Below the pieces are notes generated by a model that worked only from the letters and a program-made list of their open reading frames with translations, ran no database searches and was not told the origin of the DNA. DNA of 64,000 nt from Ningiella ruwaisensis. Lineage in GTDB: Bacteria > Pseudomonadota > Gammaproteobacteria > Enterobacterales > Alteromonadaceae. Both the position numbers and the translations under genes were made by a program. Within the stretch, counting starts at the first letter, position 1. Every line of letters starts with the position of its first letter. The stretch lies in the NCBI RefSeq assembly GCF_004798935.1, contig NZ_RAHT01000010.1, forward strand, positions 24,537 to 88,536. Direction: 5' to 3'. Below, piece by piece: positions 38,501-49,770 of this stretch.

Positions 38501-39817
38501 ATGCCAACTACACATTTAACCAATACGTTATTCTCATCACTTCCAGTTCACCCTTTAGTTTTAAAGGCGCTCGAGGAAGCTAATTTAACTCAATGTACGC
38601 CAATACAAGACATGAGTTTGCCGCAATTACTTTCAGGGAAGGATATTGCCGGACAAGCTCAAACAGGTACGGGTAAAACCATAACCTTTCTGGTGGCGAC
38701 CTTTCATTACCTTTTAAATAATCCACAAACGTCTGACAAACATGGCCCACGCGCTATCATCATGGCACCTACTCGCGAGTTAGCGGTGCAAATATACAAC
38801 GACGCAAAGCTCCTTGCCAAACACACTGAATTATCAGTTGGAGTGGTATATGGGGGCGAAGGTTATGAAAGTCAACGCGAAACATTAAACAGCGGTATCG
38901 ATATCCTGATCGGCACCTGCGGACGCATCATCGACTATTACAAGCAAGACGTATTCTCGCTGGAAAATATTCAGGTCGCCGTATTAGATGAAGCCGACAG
39001 AATGTTTGATTTAGGCTTTATTAAAGACATCCGCTATTTATTTAGACGCATGCCGCCGCCTACCGAACGATTGAATATGCTGTTTTCTGCCACACTAAGC
39101 ATGCGTGTGCAGGAGCTTGCCTACGAGCACATGAACAATCCAATTAGCGTGGAAAGTACGCCTGATACAAAAACCAATTCACGCATTAGTGAAGAGCTTT
39201 TTTACCCATCAAATGAAGATAAGCCTCTGTTGTTACTGACTCTGATGGAAGAAGAGTGGCCCGATAAAGCCATTGTATTTGCCAATACCAAAAACGACTG
39301 TGAATGGGTAGCAGGATGGTTAGAATCAGACGGCCATCGTGTGGGCTTACTTTCTGGCGATGTGCAGCAGAAAAAGCGCTTGAGCATTTTAGACGACTTC
39401 ACTCAAGGTAATTTGGATGTACTGGTAGCTACCGACGTTGCTGCGCGTGGTTTGCATATCGATAAAGTCACTCATGTGTTTAATTATGACTTACCCGATG
39501 ATGCGGAAGATTATGTGCATCGTATTGGACGCACAGGTAGAGCCGGTGAATTAGGTAAAGCGATCAGTTTTGCCTGCGAAAAGTACGCACAAAATCTGAC
39601 TGCTATTGAGCTCTATATTGGCCATGATATTCCCGTTACCGATTATAATCCGCTGCACTTACTCGATGATGTAAAACCCCCTCGCATGAAAACCCGCAGT
39701 CCGCGTGGTGGTCGTGGAGGTAACTCACGTGGCGGTGCGAAAGGCGGTGCACGCAATAGCAAAGGCCCTAGAAAAGACGGTGCAAACCGCCGTCGAAGCC
39801 CGCGTAAACCATCATAA
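38501..39817 (+). CDS. rhlB: DEAD-box RNA helicase RhlB
   Basis: 438-residue ATP-dependent RNA helicase, in gammaproteobacteria a partner of the RNase E degradosome. The Q motif ([11 protein letters not shown]), [34 protein letters not shown] and [10 protein letters not shown] are all present. The C-terminal tail is rich in Arg, Gly and Ser ([14 protein letters not shown]), an RNA-binding extension. It is followed by the gppA-like gene 33 bases on, the E. coli order. Confidence 0.96.
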   Translation: MPTTHLTNTLFSSLPVHPLVLKALEEANLTQCTPIQDMSLPQLLSGKDIAGQAQTGTGKTITFLVATFHYLLNNPQTSDKHGPRAIIMAPTRELAVQIYNDAKLLAKHTELSVGVVYGGEGYESQRETLNSGIDILIGTCGRIIDYYKQDVFSLENIQVAVLDEADRMFDLGFIKDIRYLFRRMPPPTERLNMLFSATLSMRVQELAYEHMNNPISVESTPDTKTNSRISEELFYPSNEDKPLLLLTLMEEEWPDKAIVFANTKNDCEWVAGWLESDGHRVGLLSGDVQQKKRLSILDDFTQGNLDVLVATDVAARGLHIDKVTHVFNYDLPDDAEDYVHRIGRTGRAGELGKAISFACEKYAQNLTAIELYIGHDIPVTDYNPLHLLDDVKPPRMKTRSPRGGRGGNSRGGAKGGARNSKGPRKDGANRRRSPRKPS

Positions 39818-39850
39818 GCATTTATCAGCTTGCAAGGTGTTTAATTGAAT

Positions 39851-41362
39851 ATGATGGAAAATTTTGCACTTTCGACGCTACAGGATGAATACTATGCGGC
39901 GGTAGACTTAGGCTCTAACAGCTTTCATATGGTGATTGTGCGCGTCCTTGCCGGAAGCGTGCAAATTGTCAGCAAAAACAAACAAAAGGTTCGCCTGGCG
40001 GCGGGCCTGGATGAAAGCCAAATACTAAATCAGGAAAGCATCGACCGCGGGCTCAATTGCCTGAGAAATTTTGCCGAAAAGCTACAGGACATTCCACCTG
40101 CCAATATTAAAATTGTTGCCACTGCTACCTTACGTTTGGCACAAAATGTGTCGGACTTTATAACGCCGGCAGAGCAAATTTTATCCCACAAAATTAATAT
40201 CATCAGCGGAGAGGAAGAAGCCCGTCAAATCTATTTGGGCGTAGCCTATACCTCTGCAAACCAAGGCAATTCGCTTGTAATTGACATAGGCGGAGCAAGC
40301 ACCGAGGTCATTGTGGGGCGCGATTTACAGCCTCTTTACCTAACGAGCCTGAATATGGGCTGTGTCACTTATATGGATAAGTTTTTTACAGAGGGTGACT
40401 TAAGTGAAGCGGGTTTTGAGCGCGCGATAAGTGAAGCACGTGAGGCGATAAGTCAGCATAAAGATACCTTTTTATGTTTTGATTGGGAGCAATGTTTAGG
40501 CGCCTCAGGCACGCCACAAGCGGTAACTTCGATTTTAGTTAAACAGGGTATTAATGATGCTATCCGTCTGGAATATCTTTATGACCTCAAATCTCAGTGT
40601 ATAAGCGCCCAACATATTTCAAACCTTAAAATCGATGGTTTAGTGCCTGCTCGCCAATCAATTTTTCCAAGCGGCTTAGCCATTTTGATTGCGCTTTTCG
40701 AAGTGCTTAATATCGATAACATGCAGATATCAGGCGGTGCGCTCAGAGAGGGGATTTTATATGGCATGCTTGAAAATTATCAGAAAAGCGATAGACGTCA
40801 GCAAGGTTTAAATCAATTGATCTCACGTTTTCACATTGATCAGGCCCACAGTAAACGCACGCGAGATATTGCCGTGAAACTATGCAGACAAATGTGCGAC
40901 CAAACCAAGTTCTGCGACTTTGATACAGAGGTTGTTACGGGCGCCGCTGCTGCACTTCATGAAATTGGCTTACATATTGGCTTTAAAGCGTATCACGACC
41001 ACGGCGCTTACATACTCTCTCACGTTGAATTAACCGGCTTTACTACCTTACAGCGTATGATGATCACCGATCTGGTTCGCTTGCATCGGCAAGACATCGA
41101 TTTAAGTGTGCTAAGCAATTACAAACTTACGCTTCAGAATATGCTAATAAATGCCATGCGTATTTTGCGCATATCAGTGATCTTGGTAAATCGACGACGC
41201 GATGACGCCGTGCCGCAAGTGAGAATGAAGGTGAACGAAGAAGGTGGCTGGGAGCTGTACTTTCAAAAAGATTTAAAGCTCGTGCATCCGCTTATTCATA
41301 CTGAGTTAATGCACGAATGCTGGCTTCAGCACAAAGCAGGATGGCAACTACAGCTCAAGTAG
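39851..41362 (+). CDS. gppA: exopolyphosphatase / guanosine pentaphosphate phosphohydrolase
   Basis: Ppx/GppA phosphatase of about 503 residues. The N-terminal half shows AAVDLGSNSFHMVI and IDIGGASTEVIVG, the phosphate-binding motifs of the ASKHA fold, and GEEEARQIYLGV with the catalytic glutamate. The C-terminal part resembles the HD-like domain (AAAALHEIGLHIG). GppA converts pppGpp to ppGpp; distinguishing it from Ppx by sequence alone is not safe, but the position after rhlB favours GppA. The ATG at 39851 or a TTG at 39845 could be the start; AAGGTG lies upstream of both. Confidence 0.9.
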   Translation: MMENFALSTLQDEYYAAVDLGSNSFHMVIVRVLAGSVQIVSKNKQKVRLAAGLDESQILNQESIDRGLNCLRNFAEKLQDIPPANIKIVATATLRLAQNVSDFITPAEQILSHKINIISGEEEARQIYLGVAYTSANQGNSLVIDIGGASTEVIVGRDLQPLYLTSLNMGCVTYMDKFFTEGDLSEAGFERAISEAREAISQHKDTFLCFDWEQCLGASGTPQAVTSILVKQGINDAIRLEYLYDLKSQCISAQHISNLKIDGLVPARQSIFPSGLAILIALFEVLNIDNMQISGGALREGILYGMLENYQKSDRRQQGLNQLISRFHIDQAHSKRTRDIAVKLCRQMCDQTKFCDFDTEVVTGAAAALHEIGLHIGFKAYHDHGAYILSHVELTGFTTLQRMMITDLVRLHRQDIDLSVLSNYKLTLQNMLINAMRILRISVILVNRRRDDAVPQVRMKVNEEGGWELYFQKDLKLVHPLIHTELMHECWLQHKAGWQLQLK

Positions 41363-41417
41363 CAAGGTCTGTCTCAAAGAATTGATTGCACTGCTTTTAT
41401 GTTAAGTCAAGCTCAAG

Positions 41418-43046
41418 TCAAGACAGCAAACGAAATGATTTATACCAACAATACGCTGCCACTAATCCCAATAATCCGCTATAGAGATGATGCTGACCTA
41501 ACAAATGGGCGGCAAGTGCGCCTACGCTGAGCGCGATAGCCAGATGACCGGTGATCCGTGCTTTTTGAATGCGAGCACGTTGCCTTAGCTGCTCCTGATG
41601 CTGCTGCTCTAGCAAACGAGGCAGATGCTTTACTTGCCGCATGGTGTCATAAAGCAAATCTGGCATTTCGGGCAGTTTTTCACTCCAAAAAGGCAAATTT
41701 TCTTTAATTTGCTTGAACATCGCTTTCGGCCCAATTTGCTCTTTCATCCAGTTTTCTAAAAAGGGCTTAGCGGTTTTCCACAAATCAAGCTGCGGATAAA
41801 GCTGACGACCTAAGCCCTCAACATACAGCAATGTTTTTTGCAGCAGCACCAACTGCGGTTGTACCTGCATATCAAAACGTCGAGCAGTGTTAAATAACTG
41901 AAGCAATACGTTGCCAAACGATATATCTGCCAAAGGTTTTTGAAAAATTGGCTCACATACGGTGCGAATCCCCATCTCAAAATCATCAATGTTAATGTCG
42001 GCGGGCACCCAACCAGAATCAACATGCAGCTCAGCAACTTTACGATAATCCCGGTTAAAAAAAGCAATAAAGTTTTCTGCCAGATAACGCTTATCTTCTT
42101 TATTAAGCGTGCCCACTATGCCGTAATCAATCCCAATGTATTTGGGATTTTCAGGGTGCTCGTATGAAACGAATATGTTACCAGGATGCATATCGGCGTG
42201 AAAAAAGCTGTCTCTAAACACTTGTGTGAAAAACACCTCTACACCGCGCTCTGCCAAAATTTTTAAGTTAGTTCCCTGCGCAATCAAGGCATCAATATCC
42301 GATACCGGAATGCCATAAATCCGCTCCAGGACAATCACATTTTTGCGGCAGTGCTCGGAATAAAAATGAGGAACATACAAAGCCTGTGAGCCTTCAAAGT
42401 TACGTTTAATTTGTATGCCGTTTGCCGCTTCTCTGAGTAAATCTAATTCATCTAAAATTGTGCGCCGATACTCTTTGACCACTTCCACTGGCCGCAAACG
42501 TTTTCCGTCGGGTAGCCATCTTTGAACAAGCGAAGCAAAGGCACTGAGTAAATCCACATCCGCCTCAATAGTTTGCTTAATACCTGGGCGAAGGACTTTA
42601 ATTACGACTTCTTTGTTTTCTTCTTTTAATTTTGCAGTGTGCACTTGAGCGACTGATGCAGAAGCAAGCGGTGTGGGATTAAAGTCATCAAACAGCTCTT
42701 CCAAACTGTCGATGTGCAAGGCTTCTTTAATGATCGCTTGGGCCTGCTCAGAGTCGAATGGCGGTACTTTATCCTGTAACACCATTAATTCATTCGCCAT
42801 ATCAGGAGGCAACAAGTCACGTCTTGTGGATAGCATCTGACCAAACTTGATATAGACCGGCCCAAGCGTTTCGAGCGCCAGTCTCAGGCGTCGACCTTGC
42901 GATTCGTGCTTATGTTTATTAGGGAGCCAAAAAATGCATTTTCGCCACCAGCGAAAATACCAAGGCCGGAAACGTTTAGGGATGAGTTCGTCAAGTCCAT
43001 GTTCGAGCAATACAGCACCAATTCGGTACATTCGAGCTATTTTCAC
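41418..43046 (-). CDS. ubiB: ubiquinone biosynthesis protein UbiB
   Basis: 542-residue atypical kinase-like ATPase needed for ubiquinone synthesis. The KxGQ motif ([16 protein letters not shown]), the alanine-rich loop ([14 protein letters not shown]), [11 protein letters not shown] and [10 protein letters not shown] are visible. Two C-terminal transmembrane helices ([16 protein letters not shown] and [14 protein letters not shown]) anchor it in the inner membrane. It overlaps ubiJ by 4 bases; ubiE-ubiJ-ubiB form one operon. Confidence 0.97.
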   Translation of the reverse strand: MKIARMYRIGAVLLEHGLDELIPKRFRPWYFRWWRKCIFWLPNKHKHESQGRRLRLALETLGPVYIKFGQMLSTRRDLLPPDMANELMVLQDKVPPFDSEQAQAIIKEALHIDSLEELFDDFNPTPLASASVAQVHTAKLKEENKEVVIKVLRPGIKQTIEADVDLLSAFASLVQRWLPDGKRLRPVEVVKEYRRTILDELDLLREAANGIQIKRNFEGSQALYVPHFYSEHCRKNVIVLERIYGIPVSDIDALIAQGTNLKILAERGVEVFFTQVFRDSFFHADMHPGNIFVSYEHPENPKYIGIDYGIVGTLNKEDKRYLAENFIAFFNRDYRKVAELHVDSGWVPADINIDDFEMGIRTVCEPIFQKPLADISFGNVLLQLFNTARRFDMQVQPQLVLLQKTLLYVEGLGRQLYPQLDLWKTAKPFLENWMKEQIGPKAMFKQIKENLPFWSEKLPEMPDLLYDTMRQVKHLPRLLEQQHQEQLRQRARIQKARITGHLAIALSVGALAAHLLGQHHLYSGLLGLVAAYCWYKSFRLLS

Positions 43047-43789
43047 GATTTGCGACTCCTCGTGCCTTGACTCTCCTCACTTTTGCCCACTTCCCTGTCT
43101 TTACATGTACGCTCTAGATAACGATTTAACTTTGCTTCCAGTCGCTCTGCATCCGTTTTAAGTGCTCTTACTTCATCAACAAAATTCGCGACCATGATAG
43201 GCCTCACAGCGATAGGTTTTTCTTCAAGCGCTGCATCACTTAAGGTCTGCATAAACAACTGATGTTGTTTTTGTGCAAATTCACCGAAGGCTTTGCTCTT
43301 TTCAAGCACATTATAGGCCCCTGCATCACCGATATAGGCCGACAAAGTTTCTTCCAAGTCAAATTCAATTGAACTAAATACTTTGCTCACTTTTTGCAAA
43401 ATACCCAAATCACCGTAAAAATCCAGCTTGTCCTCTTTAATAAGTTTAGTGAGTTTACTTGTATCTTTGAGCTCTGATAAGGCAAAAAGCGAAATGCTGA
43501 CATAGCACTCGTTCTGGCTGAGTGACGAAATGTCATTTTGATCTAAAGGCGATAAAAAAAGCACATCCACGTAATGAGTTTTTTGCGGCGAAATCGTATT
43601 TGAAAACTGAAAAGCGAGCGTTTGTTCCAATTCCTGTATAAAAAGAATGCAGCGTTTATCTTCAAGCGGTTCAATAAGATCTTGCCCGTTTACAGAAACG
43701 CGAATTGCCTGATTAACAGACGTTTCAATGAGTGAGCCTAAAAGTGAGGAAATACCCGATATAGCCGACGAAGACGAATTTGAGCGCAT
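43043..43789 (-). CDS. ubiJ: ubiquinone biosynthesis accessory factor UbiJ
   Basis: About 248 residues with an SCP2-like lipid-binding domain at the N-terminal half ([16 protein letters not shown], then [17 protein letters not shown]) and a helical C-terminus ([22 protein letters not shown]). UbiJ binds ubiquinone intermediates in the soluble Ubi complex. The start at 43789 (MRSNSSSS) is preferred to an upstream GTG because it falls right after the ubiE stop. Confidence 0.92.
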   Translation of the reverse strand: MRSNSSSSAISGISSLLGSLIETSVNQAIRVSVNGQDLIEPLEDKRCILFIQELEQTLAFQFSNTISPQKTHYVDVLFLSPLDQNDISSLSQNECYVSISLFALSELKDTSKLTKLIKEDKLDFYGDLGILQKVSKVFSSIEFDLEETLSAYIGDAGAYNVLEKSKAFGEFAQKQHQLFMQTLSDAALEEKPIAVRPIMVANFVDEVRALKTDAERLEAKLNRYLERTCKDREVGKSEESQGTRSRKS

Positions 43790-43790
43790 G

Positions 43791-44573
43791 CTAAAATTTA
43801 AAGCCTCTGTGCAAAGCGACAATACCACCGCTTAGATTATGATAAGAGGTTTGCTCAAATCCGACATCTTGCATCATTTGCTCAAGGGTCGCTTGGTCTG
43901 GGTGCATACGAATCGATTCAGCCAGGTAGCGGTAGCTCTCTTCATCGTTTGCGATTAATTTACCCATGCGCGGCAATACGTGAAAGGAATACGCATCATA
44001 GACTTTGCTCAAGACTTCACTTGTTGGCTTGGAGAACTCTAATACCAGCAAGCGACCACCGGGCTTTAACACGCGAAACATTGAAGCGAGCGCAGCGGAT
44101 TTATCAGTGACGTTGCGTAAACCGAAGGCAATGGTAATTAAATCAAAATGATTATCGGGAAATGGTAGCGCTTCTGCATTGGCCTGCACATAATCAATAT
44201 TCCCGACTATGCCCATGTTGGTGAGTTTCTCTTTTCCTACCATTAACATCGAATGGTTAATATCAGCGAGAATGACTTGCCCGGTTTTACTTACAATTCG
44301 ACTGAATTTTGCTGCCAGGTCACCAGTACCACCAGCAAGGTCCAGCACACGCTGTCCTGCCTTTACGCCTGAACAATCGATGGTATAGCGTTTCCACATT
44401 CGGTGAATGCCTATCGACATAACATCGTTCATCACATCGTATTTAGCGGCGACCGAATGAAATACATCTGCGACCATATTCGCCTTTTCGGATTTATTGA
44501 CTTTTTTAAAACCAAAATCGGTGATGTTGTCGTCCTTTTCGCCAGACTCGGCTTGTGCTTGCTGATGCTTCAT
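43791..44573 (-). CDS. ubiE: ubiquinone/menaquinone C-methyltransferase UbiE
   Basis: SAM-dependent methyltransferase of about 260 residues. [32 protein letters not shown] (SAM motif I) and [11 protein letters not shown] are diagnostic. The start at 44573 was chosen because GAAGG lies 7 bases upstream and the length then matches the E. coli protein (251); the open frame extends to 44645. First gene of ubiEJB. Confidence 0.96.
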   Translation of the reverse strand: MKHQQAQAESGEKDDNITDFGFKKVNKSEKANMVADVFHSVAAKYDVMNDVMSIGIHRMWKRYTIDCSGVKAGQRVLDLAGGTGDLAAKFSRIVSKTGQVILADINHSMLMVGKEKLTNMGIVGNIDYVQANAEALPFPDNHFDLITIAFGLRNVTDKSAALASMFRVLKPGGRLLVLEFSKPTSEVLSKVYDAYSFHVLPRMGKLIANDEESYRYLAESIRMHPDQATLEQMMQDVGFEQTSYHNLSGGIVALHRGFKF

Positions 44574-44782
44574 ATTGGCCTTCGTGTGCATTTGCTTACT
44601 AGTACGTTTATCAGGTAGTGGGCGTGGCCCGTAATAAGGCCACAACCAGATTACAAGTCGAACATTGACGTATTACTCATACAGTCTTAACGCTTTGATT
44701 TGATGCCAGCAATACTAGCTCAATTAGCGGTAAAGATAAACGCTGTGAGTGCATTGCTCGCTTATTCAAACTTGACGTTCTG

Positions 44783-45508
44783 CTAGATAATTTTCATGCC
44801 GACGTAATTATCTCCAACGCTAAACGCAAGCAACTGCGAAAGTTCGGTATAGCTTCTACCGCTTTGCTCGTGCCAGCAATTAAAGGCATTTTGTATTGCG
44901 CTCAAACTACGCTTTGAACGAGCAGAGCCGCTTATAATGCCGTGCTGAACAAAATATCCTTCAACATCCTGAGATAGTAAGAACGTATCTACTCCTAAGA
45001 ATCGCAGCGCGTAGGGGCCTGTGTTACCGCCAAGGCGAGCGCCATTCGTTTTTAAAAAAGCCCACAGACCGATGATATCCGAAGCGTCCCAATTCGCCAC
45101 AAAGTTTGCAAAGCTGCCGTGCTCACGAGACACATCTTTTATCATCATTGCATTGTCACGAATAGTGCGCACCTTATTAAGATTGCGGATAATTTTAGGA
45201 TCCGTTGCTTTCTTTTCCAGCATTTCATCGGGCATTAAAACGATTTTATCGATATTAAAGCCCCAAAATACTTCTTCAAAATCGGGCCATTTTTGCCTGA
45301 CGACTCGCCACACAAAACCAGATTGAAACACTTTTTTGCTGAACTCAGCTAAAAAGCGATCGTCTGGTATTTTAGCAAGCTGGGCTTTGCTTACCGTTTT
45401 GCTTAAAAGCGATTCGAGCATTTTTTGGCTACCTTTGCGTTTTCGTACTCGCTCGTAAATCGCGTCAAAACTCTCAAGTGCCATAGTGTTACCAGTATTT
45501 AAGTCCAT
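44783..45508 (-). CDS. DNA-3-methyladenine glycosylase I-like protein
   Basis: 241-residue protein with the helix-hairpin-helix glycosylase pattern of the Tag family: VFQSGFVWRVVRQKWPDF resembles the Tag FQAGLSW block, followed by IIRNLNKVRTIRDNA and the GGNTGPYALRFLG region. It lacks the usual zinc-binding cysteines at the N-terminus, so it belongs to a divergent branch. It probably removes alkylated adenine from DNA. It follows prlC by 23 bases and is likely co-transcribed. Confidence 0.75.
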   Translation of the reverse strand: MDLNTGNTMALESFDAIYERVRKRKGSQKMLESLLSKTVSKAQLAKIPDDRFLAEFSKKVFQSGFVWRVVRQKWPDFEEVFWGFNIDKIVLMPDEMLEKKATDPKIIRNLNKVRTIRDNAMMIKDVSREHGSFANFVANWDASDIIGLWAFLKTNGARLGGNTGPYALRFLGVDTFLLSQDVEGYFVQHGIISGSARSKRSLSAIQNAFNCWHEQSGRSYTELSQLLAFSVGDNYVGMKII

Positions 45509-45531
45509 GCCTTGCGCGTCCTCAACTACCG

Positions 45532-47592
45532 CTAGGCGGCAATACCGCTGTGTCGCAGGAGAGCTTCGATGTTAGGTTCCCGGCCTCTAAAAGCAACAAA
45601 TAAAGCCATTGGCTCTTCGGTTCCTCCTTTTTCCAGAATGTTTTCCAAAAACTGCTTACCGGTTGAAGGATTAAAGATCCCTTCTTCTTCAAATTTTGAA
45701 TACGCGTCTGCCGATAACACTTCCGCCCATTTATAACTGTAGTAACCCGCTGCATAACCACCTGCAAAAATATGCCCAAAGCTATTTTGGAAGCGATTAA
45801 AGCTTGGCGGTTTTATCACCGATACTTTTTCCCGCACCTCGTCAAGAGTTTGCTGCACTTTCACATTTTCGACATCTTTACCATCTTGAAGATGTAGCTT
45901 AAAGTCAAACAAACTAAACTCCAGCTGACGAAGCATTTGCATGGCTGACTGGAAGTTTTTCGCCGCCAATAGCTTATTTAGCATTTCCTTTGGAAGAGGC
46001 TCTGAACTCTCATAATGACCTGAAATAAAGCTCAGTGCTTCTTCTTCCCAGCACCAATTTTCCAGAAATTGGCTGGGTAGCTCCACTGCATCCCAAGCCA
46101 CTCCATTTATGCCAGAAACACCGCCTACAGAAACCTGAGTAAGCATGTGATGTATGCCGTGTCCAAACTCATGAAAGAGCGTGACCACTTCATCGTGAGT
46201 AAACAAAGCGGGTTTATCTCCCACCGGCGCGTTGAAGTTACAAGTTAAATAAGCGACCGGGCTTTGAAGCTTGCCTTCAAGATTAACCCGTCTTACTCGA
46301 CATTCATCCATCCATGCCCCTCCACGCTTTTTCTCACGAGCGTAAAGGTCAAGATAAAAATTCCCTCTAAGATTATCGTTTTTATCACGTATTTCGAAAA
46401 ATCGGACATCTTTATGCCAGGTATCGACACCTTTTACTTCCAGAATTTTTAAAGAATACAGGCGTGAAACCACTTCAAACAAGCCCTCAATCACTCTGTT
46501 TTCAGGAAAGTAAGGACGAAGCTCTTCGTCCGAAATACTATACTTTTGTTGCTTTAGCTTCTCTGAATAGTAGGCGTAATCCCAAGCTTCCAGAGTATCG
46601 ACACCATATTCTTCTTGTGCAAAGGTTTTTAACTCAGCCAAATCTTGTTCAGCCTGCGGTTTTGCTCTTGTCGCCAAGTCTTCTAAAAAGCCAACAACCT
46701 GGTCTGTAGACTCAGCCATTTTCGTTGCAAGCGAATACTGCGCGTAATTATCAAAGCCTAGTAATTGGGCCAACTCATGGCGTAGCACTAAGGTTTGTTT
46801 GATCGTATCGGTATTATCAAATTTCCCGTCTTCTGTATCGAGCTCAGAGGCGCGCGTGCTGTATGCGCGGTACATCTCTTCTCGCAGAGTGCGATTATCT
46901 GCATACATCATCACCGGTAAGTAGCTTGGGATATCCAGTGTAAATAAATACCCCTCTTTCTCTTTTTGCCTGGCCAGTTGAGCGGCGGCTGCTTTTGCTG
47001 AGTCGGGTAAACCTGTTAGCGCGGATTCCTCAGTGATGTGCTTGGTGAAATGCAAAGTTGCATCCATCACATTGTTTGAAAAAGCGGATGATAAGTCTGA
47101 CAACTGACTGCGAATTTCGGCAAAACGTTTTTTCTTTTCAGGCGCGAGCGACACACCTGAAAGGGTGAAATCTCTAACTGCGTTATCCACAACCTTTTTC
47201 TGAGCCCTATTCAAAGTGCTGTACTCCTCACTTTTTTGCAAGGCTTGGTAAAGCGCACACAGTTTTTCGTGTTGCCCCAAATAGGTGGAATATTCAGATA
47301 ATAGTGGCAAACAGGCATCATGAGCTTCTCTTAACGCATCAGAACTGACCACCGAATTCATATGGCTAACTGGAGAAAACAACTGACTTAGTTCATCATC
47401 TACTTGCTCCAGCTCACTAACCAGCGCGTGATAACTTACCTCTCCACGTTCAACGACCTCTTCAACGCGGGCTTTACACTTGTCTATTGCCTGCTTAACT
47501 TGCTCAACAATGTTACCCGGCTCGATGCTTGAAAAGTCTGGAAGATTATCAAAGTCTATTTTGGCATCGCTTGAAGAAATTTTTGTGATCAT
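45532..47592 (-). CDS. prlC: oligopeptidase A
   Basis: M3 zinc metallopeptidase of 686 residues that degrades short peptides and cleaved signal peptides in the cytoplasm. The zinc site HEFGHGIHHML lies near residue 470; FASGYAAGYYSYKWAEV-type text (here GGYAAGYYSYKWAEVLS) is present near the C-terminus. The start at 47592 was chosen because AAAAGG sits about 8 bases before it; a GTG frame starts 24 bases earlier. Length matches the E. coli enzyme (680). Confidence 0.95.
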   Translation of the reverse strand: MITKISSSDAKIDFDNLPDFSSIEPGNIVEQVKQAIDKCKARVEEVVERGEVSYHALVSELEQVDDELSQLFSPVSHMNSVVSSDALREAHDACLPLLSEYSTYLGQHEKLCALYQALQKSEEYSTLNRAQKKVVDNAVRDFTLSGVSLAPEKKKRFAEIRSQLSDLSSAFSNNVMDATLHFTKHITEESALTGLPDSAKAAAAQLARQKEKEGYLFTLDIPSYLPVMMYADNRTLREEMYRAYSTRASELDTEDGKFDNTDTIKQTLVLRHELAQLLGFDNYAQYSLATKMAESTDQVVGFLEDLATRAKPQAEQDLAELKTFAQEEYGVDTLEAWDYAYYSEKLKQQKYSISDEELRPYFPENRVIEGLFEVVSRLYSLKILEVKGVDTWHKDVRFFEIRDKNDNLRGNFYLDLYAREKKRGGAWMDECRVRRVNLEGKLQSPVAYLTCNFNAPVGDKPALFTHDEVVTLFHEFGHGIHHMLTQVSVGGVSGINGVAWDAVELPSQFLENWCWEEEALSFISGHYESSEPLPKEMLNKLLAAKNFQSAMQMLRQLEFSLFDFKLHLQDGKDVENVKVQQTLDEVREKVSVIKPPSFNRFQNSFGHIFAGGYAAGYYSYKWAEVLSADAYSKFEEEGIFNPSTGKQFLENILEKGGTEEPMALFVAFRGREPNIEALLRHSGIAA

Positions 47593-47913
47593 GGATATAA
47601 CCTTTTTGTTTTTCACTACCTATTGCAATACGACCTAGTCACATGAGCTGATTAGTTTTAATGTAATTTAAATCATTTGTATGAACACAGGCAGTCAATT
47701 GTAAAATTCACGAAGTAGAGTGAACATTGGGGAGAAGATGAAAAAGACAAGGTGTTTATATTAAGAATTAAGCGCAATTAGCTTTATTTTGGCTGAGCTA
47801 TTATCAGCAGAGCCGAGTACATTAGATAAGTAAAGTGAAAGAAAACTTGAAAATTAGGGTCTTATCAGCATAGTAATAGACAGACTTTCAATAACTTGAA
47901 CAAATGGATAACC
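47593..47913. other. divergent intergenic region, prlC / gorA
   Basis: About 320 bases, AT-rich, with promoters for both genes. No OxyR or other binding site could be identified by eye and no ORF is supported. Confidence 0.5.
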
Positions 47914-49272
47914 ATGACAGCATCAAACAATCATTTTGACTATATCTGTATCGGCGGCGGCAGCGGCGGTATTGCATCAGCAAATCGAGCCGCGCGCTAC
48001 GGCAAAAAGGTGGCAATAGTTGAAGCAAAAGCGATTGGCGGAACCTGCGTAAACGTTGGATGTGTGCCCAAAAAAGCCATGTGGTTTGGCGCACAGGTCG
48101 CTGAAGCTATTCATAAATATGCACCCGATTATGGATTTGATGTAAAGGTAAACAATTTTAGCTGGAAGAAACTGATTGAAAGTCGCGATGCTTATATTAG
48201 CCGCATCCATCAGTCTTACGATAGAGTGCTCGGTAATAACAAAGTGACCCTGATTAAAGGTTTCGCAACGTTTAAAGATAACCATACGCTCGATATTGAC
48301 GGAACAGAATATACGGCTGACCACATCACCATCGCTGTTGGCGGCAGACCCATTAAACCACCCGTTAAAGGGGCTGAATATGGAATTGACTCTGACGGAT
48401 TTTTTGAGCTGGACGAGCAACCTAAACGCGCGGTGGTTGTTGGCGCAGGTTACATTGCAGTGGAGCTTGCAGGTGTTTTACATTCTTTAGGCACTGAAAC
48501 ACATTTACTGGTTCGTCGTGAAAAACCACTTCGCCATTTTGATGACATGATTTCTGACACACTTGTCGAGCTGATGGAAGAAGACGGGCCTACACTGCAC
48601 AAACACACTGAAGTAGAGTGCATGGAAAAGCAAGATGATGGCTCACTTTTGGTTCGAGTCAATGGTGGACGCAGTATCGAAGCTGACATACTGATTTGGG
48701 CAATAGGGCGTGAACCGTCTACCGACAAACTTAAACTCGAAAATACCGATGTTGACGTTGACCAGCGTGGATATATAAAAGTTGACGATTATCAAAACAC
48801 AAGCGCGGAAAATATCTATGCAGTAGGTGACAATATTGGGCATGTTGAGTTAACTCCTGTTGCGGTTAAAGCGGGTCGGATCCTCTCTGAAAGACTTTTC
48901 AACGGCAAAGATGACTGGAAAATGGATTACACCAATGTACCTACTGTGGTTTTTAGTCATCCTGCCATTGGTACGATGGGATTAAGTGAAAAAGAAGCGA
49001 AAGAAGCTTACGGCGAAGAAGGTATAAAGGTGTACACATCAAGCTTTGCTGCAATGTATACCGCCGTCACCGAGCACCGCCAAGCCACTCGCATGAAATT
49101 AGTGTGCGCAGGACCAGAAGAAAAGGTTGTAGGCATTCACGGTATCGGTTTTGGGATGGATGAAATTCTGCAAGGCTTCGGCGTTGCGATGAAAATGGGC
49201 GCAACAAAAGCTGATTTTGACAACTGCGTGGCGATTCACCCAACCTCTGCGGAAGAGTTTGTCACCATGTAG
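47914..49272 (+). CDS. gorA: glutathione reductase
   Basis: 452-residue FAD and NADPH-dependent disulfide reductase. [16 protein letters not shown] binds FAD; the redox motif [16 protein letters not shown], the NADPH-binding [20 protein letters not shown] and the C-terminal [13 protein letters not shown] with the catalytic histidine pair are all present. The ATG at 47914 gives the family length; a TTG at 47896 would add six residues. Confidence 0.96.
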   Translation: MTASNNHFDYICIGGGSGGIASANRAARYGKKVAIVEAKAIGGTCVNVGCVPKKAMWFGAQVAEAIHKYAPDYGFDVKVNNFSWKKLIESRDAYISRIHQSYDRVLGNNKVTLIKGFATFKDNHTLDIDGTEYTADHITIAVGGRPIKPPVKGAEYGIDSDGFFELDEQPKRAVVVGAGYIAVELAGVLHSLGTETHLLVRREKPLRHFDDMISDTLVELMEEDGPTLHKHTEVECMEKQDDGSLLVRVNGGRSIEADILIWAIGREPSTDKLKLENTDVDVDQRGYIKVDDYQNTSAENIYAVGDNIGHVELTPVAVKAGRILSERLFNGKDDWKMDYTNVPTVVFSHPAIGTMGLSEKEAKEAYGEEGIKVYTSSFAAMYTAVTEHRQATRMKLVCAGPEEKVVGIHGIGFGMDEILQGFGVAMKMGATKADFDNCVAIHPTSAEEFVTM

Positions 49273-49303
49273 TAATCACAGAGCAGAACGCAATTTTTTA
49301 GGA

Positions 49304-49332
49304 ATACCGAAGCGCAAATTGCACTTCGGTAT
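49304..49332. promoter_or_regulatory. 29-base near-perfect palindrome before the zinc-ribbon gene
   Basis: ATACCGAAG-c-GCAAATTGC-a-CTTCGGTAT folds almost end to end. It is followed directly by the AAGGA ribosome binding site of the next gene, with no T run, so it may be a leader hairpin or protein-binding site, or a remnant terminator of gorA. Confidence 0.55.
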
Positions 49333-49345
49333 AAGGAAGATGTCA

Positions 49346-49636
49346 ATGTTGAGCGTAAAATGCCCTAGTTGTAGCAATGAAATAAAGTTTTCGGAGCGCT
49401 TGCCCCTGATATATAAATTTTATGGAGCGTGTAAGTCTTGCAATACCGAGTATATTCCTAATAAACCATCGATGTTGATAAGCTCTGCCGTATTAGGAGG
49501 ATTTTTAGGAATACTAATAAAATCAACATTTGATGTGGACATTTTAAGTTCTGCTGTCATGGCTTTTATTCTTACAATGGGTATTCAACAACTTATTAAC
49601 CCGTTTTACAGCGTAGATATCATTGACTTTATGTAG
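49346..49636 (+). CDS. small zinc-ribbon membrane protein
   Basis: 96-residue protein of unknown function. Two cysteine pairs (VKCPSCSNEI and GACKSCNTEY) form a zinc ribbon, followed by two hydrophobic helices (MLISSAVLGGFLGILI and LSSAVMAFILTMGIQQ). The ATG at 49346 has AAGGA at a spacing of 8; another ATG 6 bases earlier is too close. The upstream palindrome is the only visible control element. Confidence 0.72.
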   Translation: MLSVKCPSCSNEIKFSERLPLIYKFYGACKSCNTEYIPNKPSMLISSAVLGGFLGILIKSTFDVDILSSAVMAFILTMGIQQLINPFYSVDIIDFM

Positions 49637-49770
49637 ATACTAGAAAGAGAGCAAAGATACATGCAACGCAGTTGAAGGGAAACCCGTATTACGTTTCAAG
49701 CTTGCCTTTCTAATATTTTTTAATATAAACTCAAATTTATGGAGCGTTACCACACAAGGAACTATACGCA

